The notes under the pieces were generated by a model. It made no database searches and was not told the origin of the DNA. It saw nothing but the letters and a program-made list of their open reading frames with translations. Both the position numbers and the translations under genes were made by a program. Of a stretch of DNA of 64,000 nucleotides, positions 10,883 through 21,213 are shown in pieces (the first letter of the stretch is position 1; every line of letters starts with the position of its first letter). The DNA comes from Aureispira sp. CCB-E (GTDB lineage: Bacteria > Bacteroidota > Bacteroidia > Chitinophagales > Saprospiraceae). The stretch spans positions 4,712,001 to 4,776,000 of the forward strand of contig NZ_CP133671.1 in NCBI RefSeq assembly GCF_031326345.1, written 5' to 3'.

Positions 10883-11150
10883 TATTGTTATATTATGTTG
10901 GGTTTAAGTTTAATAATTTGTTAGAAAATCGCCATCAATCACTACAGCTACAATGACTGTAATATCATCTGTTAGGCAGAGATAGTACAATTTTTTGGCT
11001 TTGAAAGACCTCTACTAGAGTAAGAACAATCTCGAATTAAAGTTCTATTTTGATAAAGCCACTTTAAATTTTGAACGATATTCTAACTTTCAAATAAAAA
11101 CCCTATTTTTACATAAAGAGTTTCACGAATTATCACAATCTAATATAAAC

Positions 11151-12653
11151 ATGATTAACAAACTACTTGTTGTTGTACTACTAATAGCTTTGACTAGTCA
11201 ACTGATTGCGCAAGAGAATCGTAAAGAAAATGGTGTCAAAGTTGGGCGATGGGTACATAAAGATGACCGAGATTTGGTTTATGCAGAAGGAAATTATAAC
11301 GATGGAGTCAAAGAAGGAAGATGGCTTTATTATGTTTCTCCCGTCAGTCGATATACAGGAGTGCCTGATGTAAAAGGAGACTATAATGCTGCTGGACAAA
11401 AAACGGGCACTTGGACTTTTATTAGTACACAAACGAAAATTAGAGTAGATGCAAATTTTGTGGATGGCTTGATGGATGGCACTTGTAGTTATTATAGTCC
11501 TACTGGAAAAATTCTAGCAACAGGGTTAATGAGCACTGGTATTCGTCATGGTCAATGGGTATTTTATAATAGTGGTAAAAAAATGACGGATGGTTTTTAT
11601 CAAAATGGCATCAAAATAGGTAACTGGACCTATGATTACTACCCAGAACCAACCATGCACGTCAAAGGGATGTTTAACTTTGACGACGGCAACAAAAGTG
11701 GAAAATTAGAATACTACCGGGTTGATTATCACCCCAAATTTGGCACAGAAGAACTGCTTTCTGGTATTGGAACCTACTCCAATGGAAAAAAAATAGGTCG
11801 ATGGATTGAATACAACCAAGGCCTAAAAGGCGAGTTTGTAGAAACAGGGAATTATAATCGCAATGGCAAACGTCATGGTTTTTGGAAATCTACCATAGAA
11901 CGTAAAAATTATCAAGCAGCTATTTACGAAAATGGGGTTTTAAATGGCAAATTTATGCAATACCATGATAATGGCAAATTAAAATATGAAACGACTTATA
12001 AAGATGGTTTGCCGACAGGTCCTTTTGTGCGTTATTACAATAATGGGAATATCGAAGAAAAAGGAACCACTGTTTTTTCTCCCAACCCTTCTGATGTTAC
12101 TATCGATACGATTTATTACACTTTAAAGCTTCCTTATGAGTATCATTTTCAATTGGTAGAATTGCCTAATTTTTATCGTATGAATTACAATTTTGCTACT
12201 TGGATTACAGATCCTAGTTATTCCATTGAGCCTGCTGAGTTGGATCGCCGTTTTGATATTTACAAGGACTATGGTTTGGAACCTAAAAAACGTATTGAAT
12301 CAACCAAAATAACAGGAAGAAAGGCTGTCCGTACAGGCGAATATCAGGCATTTTTCAGAAATCAGAAACTAAAACTAGAGGGAAGTTATCATCCTAAGGT
12401 AACTGAAGTTTTCGATCCTGAAACCAATACCTATATCCGCGACTATGCTCGTGATGGTGAATGGAAAGAATACGATGACAATGGCTACGTCATGCGGACA
12501 ATGTTTTACGACAAAGGAAAACTTTTAAAAATGTTGGATGATAAAGGTAATGAAGTTGGTGTCGGAGCAAAAGCCACCTCTACCGAAGAAACCAAATCCG
12601 AGCCAGCACCTGAAGAAGAAAACAAACGCGTTGAAGTAATCAAAAACAACTAA
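11151..12653 (+). CDS. Secreted MORN-variant (YwqK-like) repeat protein
   Basis: A 500-residue protein with a signal peptide at about 1-20 (LTSQLIAQ). Residues about 25-310, and again about 385-470, carry short repeats of the type NGVKVGRW, DGVKEGRWLYY, NGKKIGRWIEY and NGVLNGKFMQYHDNG. These match the MORN-repeat variant seen in proteins annotated as YwqK-family antitoxin. No toxin gene is adjacent, so the toxin-antitoxin label should not be taken literally. The last 40 residues are acidic and low-complexity. The protein is probably periplasmic or outer-membrane associated. It is followed by a strong terminator. Confidence 0.82.
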   Translation: MINKLLVVVLLIALTSQLIAQENRKENGVKVGRWVHKDDRDLVYAEGNYNDGVKEGRWLYYVSPVSRYTGVPDVKGDYNAAGQKTGTWTFISTQTKIRVDANFVDGLMDGTCSYYSPTGKILATGLMSTGIRHGQWVFYNSGKKMTDGFYQNGIKIGNWTYDYYPEPTMHVKGMFNFDDGNKSGKLEYYRVDYHPKFGTEELLSGIGTYSNGKKIGRWIEYNQGLKGEFVETGNYNRNGKRHGFWKSTIERKNYQAAIYENGVLNGKFMQYHDNGKLKYETTYKDGLPTGPFVRYYNNGNIEEKGTTVFSPNPSDVTIDTIYYTLKLPYEYHFQLVELPNFYRMNYNFATWITDPSYSIEPAELDRRFDIYKDYGLEPKKRIESTKITGRKAVRTGEYQAFFRNQKLKLEGSYHPKVTEVFDPETNTYIRDYARDGEWKEYDDNGYVMRTMFYDKGKLLKMLDDKGNEVGVGAKATSTEETKSEPAPEEENKRVEVIKNN

Positions 12654-12669
12654 AGCAACAATATTTTGC

Positions 12670-12708
12670 AAGCCCTGCATGGTCAAATACCATACAGGGC
12701 TTTTTTTG
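12670..12708 (+). terminator. Rho-independent terminator after the MORN-repeat gene
   Basis: AAGCCCTG.ATGGT pairs with ACCAT.CAGGGCTT around a five-base loop, followed directly by seven T on the plus strand. It begins 17 bp past the stop codon. Confidence 0.88.
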
Positions 12709-12717
12709 TTGGTTCAA

Positions 12718-13809
12718 TCACCACGCATTAATAACAGGCACCTCACGTTTTCTAAGAATTACCCGCCCTTTAATATCTTTTAGTTCCAACGCTGCAATTT
12801 TTCGTTCTTGATACCCTTCCATCCTATAAATACGTCGTTCAACAACAGCAGCTATTTTAAACCCAACATTTAATCCATTCAAAAAATTATCATTATTCAA
12901 GATTAGGTGTACTTTTCCTTGCAGTTCCTTCGTTTCTCGACCAAAAGCAGTTGTTACATCTCCTGAAGCAATCCGAGTTTTTTGCCCCTTATTCTCAACA
13001 AACAATTCGTATTGAATATTTTCTCCCTGCGGAGGATTGACAGAAACAGCATAAACTCCTAGAGCTAATCCTGCTAAGATGTTTTTAGTAACAATTTTTG
13101 TTGCCGCAGTTTGAAGAAACTTTTTTAGTTCTTTGTTATAACTTTCAGTCCCTTCCTGTCCTACTCCAACCCAATACGCCCAACCTACGACTTGCTGCTC
13201 CAAAGAATTTTCTTGAATAGAAGGAGGTAAATTAAAACTTAGAGTGCTAATATTGTCATTGGTTAAGTTGGTTCTGGAATGGACTCGTTCCTCTTGATTA
13301 GCAACTTCAACGACATCTAAATCTGTTCTTTTTAAAACTCTACGATATTTAGTTACATAAGAAGTATCATAAATAGTGGTGATTTTTTCGCTATAATTTC
13401 GGCGAATAGTATCTGTTATCGTCCGCCATTCTACGTGCGTATCAAAATCAACTCTAGCACTCGAATAAGGAATGCGTTCTATTTTGAACCGAACCCGTTT
13501 TGCTCCTCCCGACTTTAACCTAAACTCATAAATCGCTCGTTCAAATACTCGAATTTTCTTTCGATTCAAAGCATCTACTTGCAATACTTGATACTTTGTT
13601 TCGCCTTGATAAACCAAGACTTCAACGGCTTTAACAAACTTTCCTTTTAACATAGAAAGATCCAATACAATTTCATCTCCTGTTTCGAATGCAAAGAAAA
13701 AACGTTGTTCTCCGTTAATTTGTAGTGTTTGATCTGTCACAACAATTGGCTCAATAGGATTAGCCTGAACAACCGTTGCCATTAATAAGCAGATAAGAAT
13801 ACGTAACAT
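12718..13809 (-). CDS. Secreted protein of unknown function, last gene of the kinase operon
   Basis: 363 residues with a signal peptide at about 1-16 (MATVVQANP). I do not recognise a family. Residues about 20-115 look like a beta-rich domain with charged tails. Residues about 130-180 are rich in Thr, Arg and Tyr. About 250-265 is hydrophobic and could be an internal membrane-active segment (ILAGLALGVYAVSV). Its ATG abuts the stop codon of the histidine kinase, so the two are translationally coupled and probably functionally linked. An extracytoplasmic partner of the sensor is possible, but this is inference. Confidence 0.7.
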   Translation of the reverse strand: MLRILICLLMATVVQANPIEPIVVTDQTLQINGEQRFFFAFETGDEIVLDLSMLKGKFVKAVEVLVYQGETKYQVLQVDALNRKKIRVFERAIYEFRLKSGGAKRVRFKIERIPYSSARVDFDTHVEWRTITDTIRRNYSEKITTIYDTSYVTKYRRVLKRTDLDVVEVANQEERVHSRTNLTNDNISTLSFNLPPSIQENSLEQQVVGWAYWVGVGQEGTESYNKELKKFLQTAATKIVTKNILAGLALGVYAVSVNPPQGENIQYELFVENKGQKTRIASGDVTTAFGRETKELQGKVHLILNNDNFLNGLNVGFKIAAVVERRIYRMEGYQERKIAALELKDIKGRVILRKREVPVINAW

Positions 13810-16665
13810 TTAAACCTCTTTGAATGAAATGATATAATTGGTTCCTTTTTTAGAGTTATCTTTTTGCATGGTTCCTTCTAGTTGACGGGTTAAGTTATTG
13901 ATTAACCTCAAACCTAAGGAATTGGTATTTTTAAAATTAATACTATCAGAATAGCCTTCTCCATCATCTCCTATTTCTAACACAAAGGAAGCTTTCTGAG
14001 ATATTGTATCCTCATTTTCTTGTCGATGTATGGCTATAGTAATAATCCCTGCATTGTCTTTCTTAATTCCATATTTTAAAGAATTGGTTAATATTTCATT
14101 AATGAGCAATCCTAAAGGAATCGCTGTATCTATGCCCAAACTAATATCTGGAATATTCAATATCAACTCGACATTATTATCAGCGCCCTTAATAGAACGA
14201 ATTAAATATTCACTCAATTCTCGCAAATAATGGCGGTAATCTAACTTAGAGAGATTATCCGACTGATACAACATTTCATGAACAATTGCCATAGAATTGA
14301 TTCGATACTGACTATCTGCAAAAATTCGTTTTTGGTCATCGTCCTTAAGATAACTTGACTGCAAACTCAAAAGACTGGTAATTACTTGCAAATTATTTTT
14401 CACTCGATGATGAATCTCTTTAAGTAAAACGTCTTTTTCTTCATTAGAAATCAAAAGTGCCTCTGCCTCTTTTCGCTCTGTTACATCCAAACAGGTACCA
14501 ATAACCCTAGAAGCAATACCCTTTTTATCTCGAAAATAAATGACATGACTTTCGATGTATTTTATCTTTCCATGAATAATTACACGGTATTCATTTTTAT
14601 AATTAAACAATTCTCTATTGCTAAGATTGTATAAATAAGCATTCATTACCCTTACTTGATCATCTGGGTGCAAGATAGAAGCAATGTATTCATTTTTATT
14701 ATAAAAGGCATTCCCAACTCCTTTTTCCAAACCAAACAATTCATACATTCTATCGTTCCAATGCAATAAATTCTCTGCAATTTGCCAATCATAACTCCCT
14801 AAACGAGCGGCTTGCGTTGCCAACTGCAATCGTTCTCTTCCTTCTAAAATTGCGGCCTCCGATTTTTTTCGTTTGGTAATATCCCTAGCACTCCCATACA
14901 ATCTAGTCTGCTTATTCTCCTCTCCTCCAACAGATATATTATCCTCTATCCACAAATAATAACCATCTTTATGTTTAAAGCGATACTCTCTAACAATAGG
15001 TTTCCCTGTTTCGTGTAATTTTTCTCCTTGCGCTACTACCAATTCAAAATCATCCGAATGAATTCTACTAGGCCACAATAGAGGATCATTTTTGAGCTCT
15101 TGGTGCGTGTATCCAAAGATACCAATCGTATCTCCATTGATATAAGTGATCGGATTATTATACTCTTTTTCGTCTTCTAGCTCTACAATAAAAACAATTT
15201 CGTTGATGTTAGAAATCAACTCATTAAACTTTAATTCATTTTTGAGGGCAGCTTCTTGAGCCAACTTTAATTCTGTTACGTCCTGCTCAGTTCCTTTAAT
15301 ATAAAGCGTTTTGCCTGTTGCATCTTTTTCAACTCGACCAATGCCTAGTATATAACGATACGTACCACTGTCGTCCAAAAACTTATGCTCGTACTTAAAG
15401 TTAGGGTCGTCTCCTTCTATGGCTGCAATAATGACATTCCGAAATTTTTCTTCGTCCTCTTTTTTTATTTTTTTGATATAAATATTGTAAAGTTCTGTTG
15501 TCGGAGTAGAAAGATCTACATTATACGTTCGGTATTGTTGTTCTGACCATAGCAACTCTTGTGTATCAAAGGTATAGTGCCAACTACCTACTTTAGAGAG
15601 TAATTGCGCTTCTTTCAATTGTTCTTCTCTATCTTCTAGGATCTTTTTATCCTCTTCTAGAATTTTTTTGGTTATTTCTAATTCTTTGTTTTGTTTTAAA
15701 TATTTTTTATTAATTTTTTTTAAACTTGTTTTGTAATAACTCTGCTCTATAGCAACTTCTGCCAAGTCTGCTGCCATCAAAATCAAATCCATTTCTATCG
15801 ACACAGGTTCCCTAACCGTTGCAGAATAAAATGCAAAAGTACCCAAAACTTCTCCCTTGGGCGAAATAATAGGAGTCGACCAACAAGACGTAATTCCAAA
15901 CGTCTTTGCCAAATCTCTACAGTTAATATAAAATGGATCAGTATGTAAATTAGGGACAATCACCTGTCTTTTTGATTCTGCAGCAATACAACAAGGCAAA
16001 ATATCAACCCCAACAGTAATTCCATGGATTGATTCAATAAATTCTTTGGGCAAACTAGGCGCCGATTTGACCAATAGACGATTGCCATCCAACAACAAAA
16101 TAGAGACCCTAACTTCTTCTAATAGTCCTTCCATTCGTTCCGCCAGCATTAATAAAATATCATCCACAGGCTCTTGTCTAGCAACCATTCGAAGGACATC
16201 TTTATTTAAACGTAATTCAAGGTTTTGTCGTTTTTGTATTTCTAAAACATTCAATAATTCTAGATTGAGATTTTCATTTTTTTTCTTTTCAGATAGTTCA
16301 CGAACAACCGCTAACACATGATTTTCGTCAATTTTAGAATAGCGAACTTGGACAGGAAATAAGGTTCCATTTTTTTTCTTGCTAATTCCTTCTACATCAA
16401 TGACCTCTCCAATGTGATATTGCTCCAAAAGAGCATTAATCCTATTTTTTGCGCTACTGTCTAAATCAACATCAAACACTGACATTGTATAAAATTCTTT
16501 TTTGCTGTAACCATATAAATCACAAGCTTGTTGATTTACAGCAACAAATCTTAAATCTATTGTCCTTATTTTGAGCATACAATCTGGGGACAAATCAAAA
16601 ACACGTTCAAATGAATCCTCTAATTCCCTAGGTTGTTTGTTGTTTTCTGCAAAAAAATCTTCCAT
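13810..16665 (-). CDS. Multi-PAS/GAF sensor histidine kinase, HisKA_2 type
   Basis: 951 residues. Order of domains: PAS (about 17-130), GAF (about 155-310), a Lys/Glu-rich coiled coil (about 312-350), PAS (about 355-470), PAS (about 478-600), PAS (about 605-730), then the HisKA_2 dimerisation/phosphotransfer helix with [18 protein letters not shown], and a HATPase with the N box [11 protein letters not shown] and G boxes DDGEGY and [10 protein letters not shown]. There is no transmembrane segment or signal peptide, so it is cytoplasmic. No response regulator is adjacent. HisKA_2 kinases often feed unusual or stand-alone regulators. It sits 1 bp after the GDYXXLXY gene and abuts the unknown secreted protein gene, so it belongs to a five-gene operon. 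The GAF domain contains Cys pairs (ILPCCIA), but no clear chromophore motif. Confidence 0.93.
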   Translation of the reverse strand: MEDFFAENNKQPRELEDSFERVFDLSPDCMLKIRTIDLRFVAVNQQACDLYGYSKKEFYTMSVFDVDLDSSAKNRINALLEQYHIGEVIDVEGISKKKNGTLFPVQVRYSKIDENHVLAVVRELSEKKKNENLNLELLNVLEIQKRQNLELRLNKDVLRMVARQEPVDDILLMLAERMEGLLEEVRVSILLLDGNRLLVKSAPSLPKEFIESIHGITVGVDILPCCIAAESKRQVIVPNLHTDPFYINCRDLAKTFGITSCWSTPIISPKGEVLGTFAFYSATVREPVSIEMDLILMAADLAEVAIEQSYYKTSLKKINKKYLKQNKELEITKKILEEDKKILEDREEQLKEAQLLSKVGSWHYTFDTQELLWSEQQYRTYNVDLSTPTTELYNIYIKKIKKEDEEKFRNVIIAAIEGDDPNFKYEHKFLDDSGTYRYILGIGRVEKDATGKTLYIKGTEQDVTELKLAQEAALKNELKFNELISNINEIVFIVELEDEKEYNNPITYINGDTIGIFGYTHQELKNDPLLWPSRIHSDDFELVVAQGEKLHETGKPIVREYRFKHKDGYYLWIEDNISVGGEENKQTRLYGSARDITKRKKSEAAILEGRERLQLATQAARLGSYDWQIAENLLHWNDRMYELFGLEKGVGNAFYNKNEYIASILHPDDQVRVMNAYLYNLSNRELFNYKNEYRVIIHGKIKYIESHVIYFRDKKGIASRVIGTCLDVTERKEAEALLISNEEKDVLLKEIHHRVKNNLQVITSLLSLQSSYLKDDDQKRIFADSQYRINSMAIVHEMLYQSDNLSKLDYRHYLRELSEYLIRSIKGADNNVELILNIPDISLGIDTAIPLGLLINEILTNSLKYGIKKDNAGIITIAIHRQENEDTISQKASFVLEIGDDGEGYSDSINFKNTNSLGLRLINNLTRQLEGTMQKDNSKKGTNYIISFKEV

Positions 16666-16666
16666 T

Positions 16667-17176
16667 CTACTCTATATCGTAATTATTTATAATTTTCTGC
16701 CCTGAGGCATCATACAACCCAACCAGCACTGCTGAGCCATCCGCAGCAACCCTCAAACCTCCATACGCTGCCTTTTCATAAGTAGCTGCTTGCCCTTCTT
16801 CAAACATAAAGGACTCTGCGCCTATTTTTATACTCCCCGAACTACTACCATAATACTTAATTGCAATTTCATCAGATGCCAACCCCTTATTGTTGTCTTG
16901 TAAGCGTTCGTAAGAAGCCACATTAGTAGCACTTTTTTTAACAATGCAATATCCTCTAGGAGAAAAACTGTCGTCCATATTCCAAGTATTCGTCATCTCA
17001 TACCTCAACCGCATATAATCTCCCTGCATTAGCGATCTTGGGTCTAGAGGATATAAATCTAACAACACTAAGGTTCCATTTTTTATCGTATTTTCTTTCT
17101 GAACAATCATCCAATTAAACACGCCAAAAAATAAAATTAAGTTGCTTATAAAAATGACTTTTTTGTATCCTTTCAT
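16667..17176 (-). CDS. GDYXXLXY-family membrane-anchored protein
   Basis: 169 residues with an N-terminal hydrophobic segment at about 7-25 that is probably an uncleaved anchor. The family signature [10 protein letters not shown] occurs at about residues 53-62. The family is known to occur next to DUF4401 and DUF2157 genes, as it does here (5 bp from DUF4401). Its molecular function has not been established to my knowledge. The bulk of the protein should lie outside the cytoplasmic membrane. Confidence 0.88.
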   Translation of the reverse strand: MKGYKKVIFISNLILFFGVFNWMIVQKENTIKNGTLVLLDLYPLDPRSLMQGDYMRLRYEMTNTWNMDDSFSPRGYCIVKKSATNVASYERLQDNNKGLASDEIAIKYYGSSSGSIKIGAESFMFEEGQAATYEKAAYGGLRVAADGSAVLVGLYDASGQKIINNYDIE

Positions 17177-17181
17177 AATAT

Positions 17182-18291
17182 TTATTTAGAGGGCTTTGAC
17201 AACTCTGAATCATGTATGCGTTTCATCCCTGCTCCCAAAGCTAAAAATAACAGACCAGCACCTATCATCAACATCGACTTAAATAATAAAGTCGTATTTA
17301 AGTTGTAATAAAATAGAACTGTGAAAAAGAATATGGTCAAAATTCCTTGTCCAGCCAATAAGCGATATCCAGAATAAATACCCAAAAACAAAAGCAAAAT
17401 ACCTCCTACTATTCCTGGTGCTTTTATTAGCAATAATAATGCGATACTCGTTCCAACCAAAATAGGAATCTTGGGAACCTGCTTGCCTACTAAATCAATC
17501 GTTTCGCTGAGCGACCAAATTACCAGACTAAGTAACAACAACGTTGAAATCCACCAGTAGCTCCCCCATTCAGCTAATTGACCTTCATTTTGGTAGCCCC
17601 CATTCCAATTTACAGACCCTGATAACAATCCAATCATAGAAATAGAACAGGCATTTAGTATTGAACTATACCATTGCCCTAACCAAGGATAACTACTCAA
17701 AACTTTTGCTTCCTTTAACCACCCAATAGTAACAATTATAGCATTTACAAGAATGAGGAAATTAAATAAAACAGGGATTTTCCAATATTCGGCAATAAGC
17801 CAATAAGCACAAGCATTAAAACAACATATTGCTGCAAATTTTTGCAAATGACTCCCTGCCAAAATTGTTATCAATAATGATACCACCAAAGACACCCAAA
17901 GGAATGCCTCAAAACTCTCTCTTCCTCCTATAAAACCAATCGAAAACAAAACTGTTCCTACAATCATCAGCGCCATCGAAACAGACTCTGTATTCGTTTT
18001 TTGATTAGAGGCATATGGAATAATCAGGCTAAGTATTGTAATCATAACTCCTAACCCAAGCATTCCTACTCTGGAGTCGAGCAAACCTATCGCTGCCAAA
18101 AAAGAAAAAAAGAAACCAGCCGCAAATAGTGCCCCTCCAAAAATTAAAATTTGAATTAATACAGACGTTTTATTATCTTCTAAACGCTGATAATCTTTTT
18201 GAAAAGCCTTTGTATCCAACTTAGGGTTAACTCCTGCTTCCTTATATATTTTTAATAACCCTTTTAAATTTATTTTGTTTTTAAGCTTCAT
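17182..18291 (-). CDS. DUF4401 multi-pass membrane protein
   Basis: 369 residues with about ten hydrophobic segments spanning residues 45-360 after a short cytoplasmic N-terminus (MKLKNKINLKGLLKIYKEAG). The pattern and the neighbours match DUF4401. The start overlaps the end of the upstream DUF2157 gene by 11 bp, which indicates translational coupling. The activity is unknown; in this family trio the two multi-pass proteins and the GDYXXLXY protein probably form one inner-membrane complex, which is inference from co-occurrence. Confidence 0.85.
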   Translation of the reverse strand: MKLKNKINLKGLLKIYKEAGVNPKLDTKAFQKDYQRLEDNKTSVLIQILIFGGALFAAGFFFSFLAAIGLLDSRVGMLGLGVMITILSLIIPYASNQKTNTESVSMALMIVGTVLFSIGFIGGRESFEAFLWVSLVVSLLITILAGSHLQKFAAICCFNACAYWLIAEYWKIPVLFNFLILVNAIIVTIGWLKEAKVLSSYPWLGQWYSSILNACSISMIGLLSGSVNWNGGYQNEGQLAEWGSYWWISTLLLLSLVIWSLSETIDLVGKQVPKIPILVGTSIALLLLIKAPGIVGGILLLFLGIYSGYRLLAGQGILTIFFFTVLFYYNLNTTLLFKSMLMIGAGLLFLALGAGMKRIHDSELSKPSK

Positions 18292-19432
18292 GGTCTAGTT
18301 GATTATAAGGGCTTGAAGTTTCTTTCGCTATCTGCTCCCATCTTTTTTTGATTTGAACAAGTTTCATCACTAAAAAAACAGTTGCTCCTAGATTTCCAAT
18401 ACTCAGCAATAAAAAGATCCCCTCATTAAAATTGTGGTCTACAAGAGATATAATCCAAGCATTGCCAATTACTAATACAGAAAGAGCAAGCATTGTTGTA
18501 AAGCCAATGTCTTTGCCTTTTTTAATGTAGTACCAACTTCCTCCAATTAATACCCCTAAATAAAATACTATATTTATTACTGATAAGTCTACTGCTGCTC
18601 TAAAATCAAATATCACCCAAATCATACCTATCGTCAGAGTAATGACTACTACTGCACCAATCATCCTTGTCAATAAAGCATGCACCCAATCGCTACGGTC
18701 TCCTTTAATCGCATATTCCCAGAGACACAACGCGATTGTATTGATAAAAGCTATGATTAAACTTAGCACTTCTTCATGTGTGTACATTTGAACTTGTACA
18801 AGGTACAAGACTATTGTTATATTGATTAAGACTAGGTAGAAAAACCATAAAAATGGAAAAGCAGCAATAGCAACCCACGCAGTTACAAATACAGACCATC
18901 CTAAGAAAAAGTCGTAAGCATCTGCTCCTGTCTGGTAAATCTGCCCAAATACAGCAAAAGCAATTCCTACTAGAACAGAAATTGCTGTTAAACCTAACTT
19001 TATAATAAAGTCAGAAGGTTTTGTCACGATCAAAGGAATTCCAATGCTCAATATCCCCAATTGGATCAAACCCAATTTTGCAAACTTGTGCAAGCTATCC
19101 CAATTATACGCAAAAAAGAAAATAATGCCAGAAAGGAACAAGAGTAGTCCCACACCTAGAAAGAAGCGGTAAGCAATATTAAGCCATTCTTGAGAAGTTG
19201 GATACAGAGAACTTTTTTGATAACCTAATTCAAGTTCTTCTGCTTTTAATTGACTATTCTTTGCCAAAAGATGTAATACTGACCTATTTAAGGGCACATC
19301 ATCTACATTTTCAATATCATGAAAATGATCATCTACAGTTTCTAAATCCATAAGGGGGTCTTTTCTAAAACAACGGGACTTTCTAAAATATTCTTTTATC
19401 CCCTTGACAAGGGGCAGAACAATAGTATTCAA
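18281..19432 (-). CDS. DUF2157 multi-pass membrane protein, first gene of the kinase operon
   Basis: 383 residues. The N-terminal about 95 residues are soluble and charged (DLETVDDHFHDIENVDD). A segment near 68-95 resembles the start of DUF2157 (LELGYQKSSLYPTSQEWLNIAYRFFLGVG spans two parts), and about nine or ten transmembrane helices follow to residue 360. The related DUF4401 gene begins inside its 3' end. An alternative downstream Met (about residue 28) would shorten the N-terminus. Upstream lies a palindromic element at 19541-19716, so the promoter is probably in the short interval 19433-19540. Confidence 0.82.
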   Translation of the reverse strand: MNTIVLPLVKGIKEYFRKSRCFRKDPLMDLETVDDHFHDIENVDDVPLNRSVLHLLAKNSQLKAEELELGYQKSSLYPTSQEWLNIAYRFFLGVGLLLFLSGIIFFFAYNWDSLHKFAKLGLIQLGILSIGIPLIVTKPSDFIIKLGLTAISVLVGIAFAVFGQIYQTGADAYDFFLGWSVFVTAWVAIAAFPFLWFFYLVLINITIVLYLVQVQMYTHEEVLSLIIAFINTIALCLWEYAIKGDRSDWVHALLTRMIGAVVVITLTIGMIWVIFDFRAAVDLSVINIVFYLGVLIGGSWYYIKKGKDIGFTTMLALSVLVIGNAWIISLVDHNFNEGIFLLLSIGNLGATVFLVMKLVQIKKRWEQIAKETSSPYNQLDHEA

Positions 19433-19743
19433 AAGAGCAATAAAAGGCTATCTGCCACAACTAGCAAAAAGTTTTTAATCCAGTAAGCAATTACTTTTGA
19501 TTCTTTTTATAGTATGCTTGCATTGTGAACAAAAAGCAAAAAATGACTATTAACATTACTCCGTTGAAAAATCGTATTAGTTTGATTATCAGCAAGATGT
19601 ATTTTTACCAACTTTTGCACTAAAAGACTGGTAATCAAACTAATACAAGATGCTTTTTTACGTTTTTTGTAGAAAAACTAAAAAATCAACGGAGTATTAT
19701 ATTAATATAGTCATTTAATTTAAAAACTGCCCTATTTAGACGC
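19433..19743. other. Intergenic region, 311 bp, mostly a palindromic element
   Basis: The gap holds the MITE-like element at 19541-19716, described separately. The remaining 108 bp before the DUF2157 start should contain that operon's promoter; I see no exact TAnnTTTG match. Confidence 0.6.
19541..19716. repeat. MITE-like palindromic element, copy A
   Basis: The element is 176 bp. Outer ends AAATGACTAT and ATAGTCATTT are inverted. Next inside, TACTCCGTTGA (19557-19567) and TCAACGGAGTA (19686-19696) are perfect inverted repeats. A nested 19-bp inverted pair lies at 19574-19592 (GTATTAGTTTGATTATCAG) and 19628-19646, with one mismatch. It has no coding capacity. The same ends and inner arms recur at 23145-23390, which shows it is a family and not a local terminator. 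Confidence 0.75.
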
Positions 19744-20550
19744 TTATAATTTGGCTTCAACTTTTTGATTAAGCCTAGTTATCAACCGTTTTGCCCTCTT
19801 GTTGGTTAAAATATTAGACCTTCCTTCTACTTGAGAAACCCATTGAATTCCTCTAATTGAATTGGTCAGCCAAATTTCGTCTGCTTCCAAAACATCTTTC
19901 CAAACAAGCGTTCCTTGTTCCAACACCATCTTCATTTCTTCAGCAATTTCGATGACATTTTGCCGCATGACACCTGCAATGCACCCCTCATTCAAATCTG
20001 GTGTATAAATTTTTTGATTTTTAACGACAAACACATTGGCAGCAATTGATTCGGCTATTGCTCCTTTTGAATTAAGTATCAAGCAATCTTGCCAAGCCTT
20101 TGCTTTTTTTTCTAAAGCTGCCAGCACATATGGAAGGGCACTGGTTGTTTTAAGGTTAGAAAGTTGATCTATAGGTAATTGCACAGTCGTGCAACACCCT
20201 AATCGAAGACCATCAATATTCAACTCAAAAGCTTCTTGACACAAAGGACTGCCTTCTATATAATAATCATAATCTGTTTCATTAGGAGTATACAATCCAC
20301 CTCCTTTTCTAAAAAAAGTGATGCGAATTCTGAGATTCGCATCACTCTGTTTTGATAAAAAATCTTGTAAAATTTCTTGAAAGTTATTTAGAGACAGTGG
20401 CTTTTGGGAGTCTTGCATTTGCAAGGTACTCAACCCTTTAGATAGTCTAGCAAAATGTTTTTCTAAAAAAAGAATTTTGCCTTGACGAACTCGAATTGTT
20501 TCAAACAAACCATCTCCGTACTTAAATGCTCGATTAAAATGTGTTTGCAT
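19744..20550 (-). CDS. pabC: Class IV aminotransferase-fold enzyme, probable aminodeoxychorismate lyase
   Basis: 268 residues with PLP fold-type IV motifs: NRAFKYGDGLFETIRV at the start, LKTTSALPYVLA with the likely PLP lysine, NSKGAIAE, and TNSIRGIQWV near the end. The last motif is closer to 4-amino-4-deoxychorismate lyases (folate pathway) than to branched-chain aminotransferases. No pabA/pabB gene is adjacent, so a D-amino-acid or branched-chain aminotransferase remains possible. The N-terminus is about 15 residues shorter than many relatives, but no in-frame extension is available because the preceding gene ends 2 bp upstream. Confidence 0.75.
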   Translation of the reverse strand: MQTHFNRAFKYGDGLFETIRVRQGKILFLEKHFARLSKGLSTLQMQDSQKPLSLNNFQEILQDFLSKQSDANLRIRITFFRKGGGLYTPNETDYDYYIEGSPLCQEAFELNIDGLRLGCCTTVQLPIDQLSNLKTTSALPYVLAALEKKAKAWQDCLILNSKGAIAESIAANVFVVKNQKIYTPDLNEGCIAGVMRQNVIEIAEEMKMVLEQGTLVWKDVLEADEIWLTNSIRGIQWVSQVEGRSNILTNKRAKRLITRLNQKVEAKL

Positions 20551-20552
20551 CC

Positions 20553-20942
20553 TTATCTAGCAAAATCAACATTAGACAATGTCATTTGTTCTCCAGATGC
20601 CATATGTTTAAAGCGCATATTGGCAACTTTTACCTTTTCTGTTTTTTCTATTTCATTTTTTGGCAGCGCAAAATCTTTCAGTTCTAACGAACCTGCATAT
20701 TCGCCATTGGCGTCAAAAATTTCGACTTCAAGAAGATCTAATTGATACTGTTGTGTAATACTTTGATTACTTTTTGCATCGAATAATTCTATCTTTCCTG
20801 TGGTTTCATTTAATTTTATAACAATATCTTTAGCCTCTGTTGCTTTTGGAGCTCCCATACTTGGTGCTGCACCTAAATTTTGTCCTAAAACAGAACAAGA
20901 CATCAATAAGATTAGTGCAAAAACGGATGTTAATAGCCTCAT
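20553..20942 (-). CDS. Small secreted protein or lipoprotein, unknown function
   Basis: 129 residues. The N-terminus is a signal peptide. LLMSC at residues 12-16 could serve as a lipobox, but cleavage at VLG-Q (about residue 20) is equally likely. The mature part is an acidic/basic beta-rich domain with KIELFDAKSNQSI and YAGSLELKDFALPK. I do not recognise a family. It lies 2 bp upstream of the aminotransferase gene, so the two are probably cotranscribed, although no functional link is evident. Confidence 0.65.
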   Translation of the reverse strand: MRLLTSVFALILLMSCSVLGQNLGAAPSMGAPKATEAKDIVIKLNETTGKIELFDAKSNQSITQQYQLDLLEVEIFDANGEYAGSLELKDFALPKNEIEKTEKVKVANMRFKHMASGEQMTLSNVDFAR

Positions 20943-21213
20943 GATTTTTAAATTTAAGGTGTTAAAATTAGTTTGCTATAGGCTCATTATTACATACAAG
21001 ATAGTACATAATAAAGACAACAACTAATTATCTCAATAAAATTAATCGACTTTTTTCTATATCAGAAGCCAATTAATCCTTAAAAGAACTCAAACATTAG
21101 AAAATAAATTAACATTTCAATTGTTTGTACTTATCTTATTGCAATTGTCGTTCCAACTTTCTAAAAGCAAAACAAACAACTGAATTGCAAGCAATTAAAA
21201 ATAAACAATACGC

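Noticed and set aside
11151-12653. Antitoxin of a toxin-antitoxin pair
   Set aside because: Only the repeat family name suggests it; there is a signal peptide and no toxin gene.
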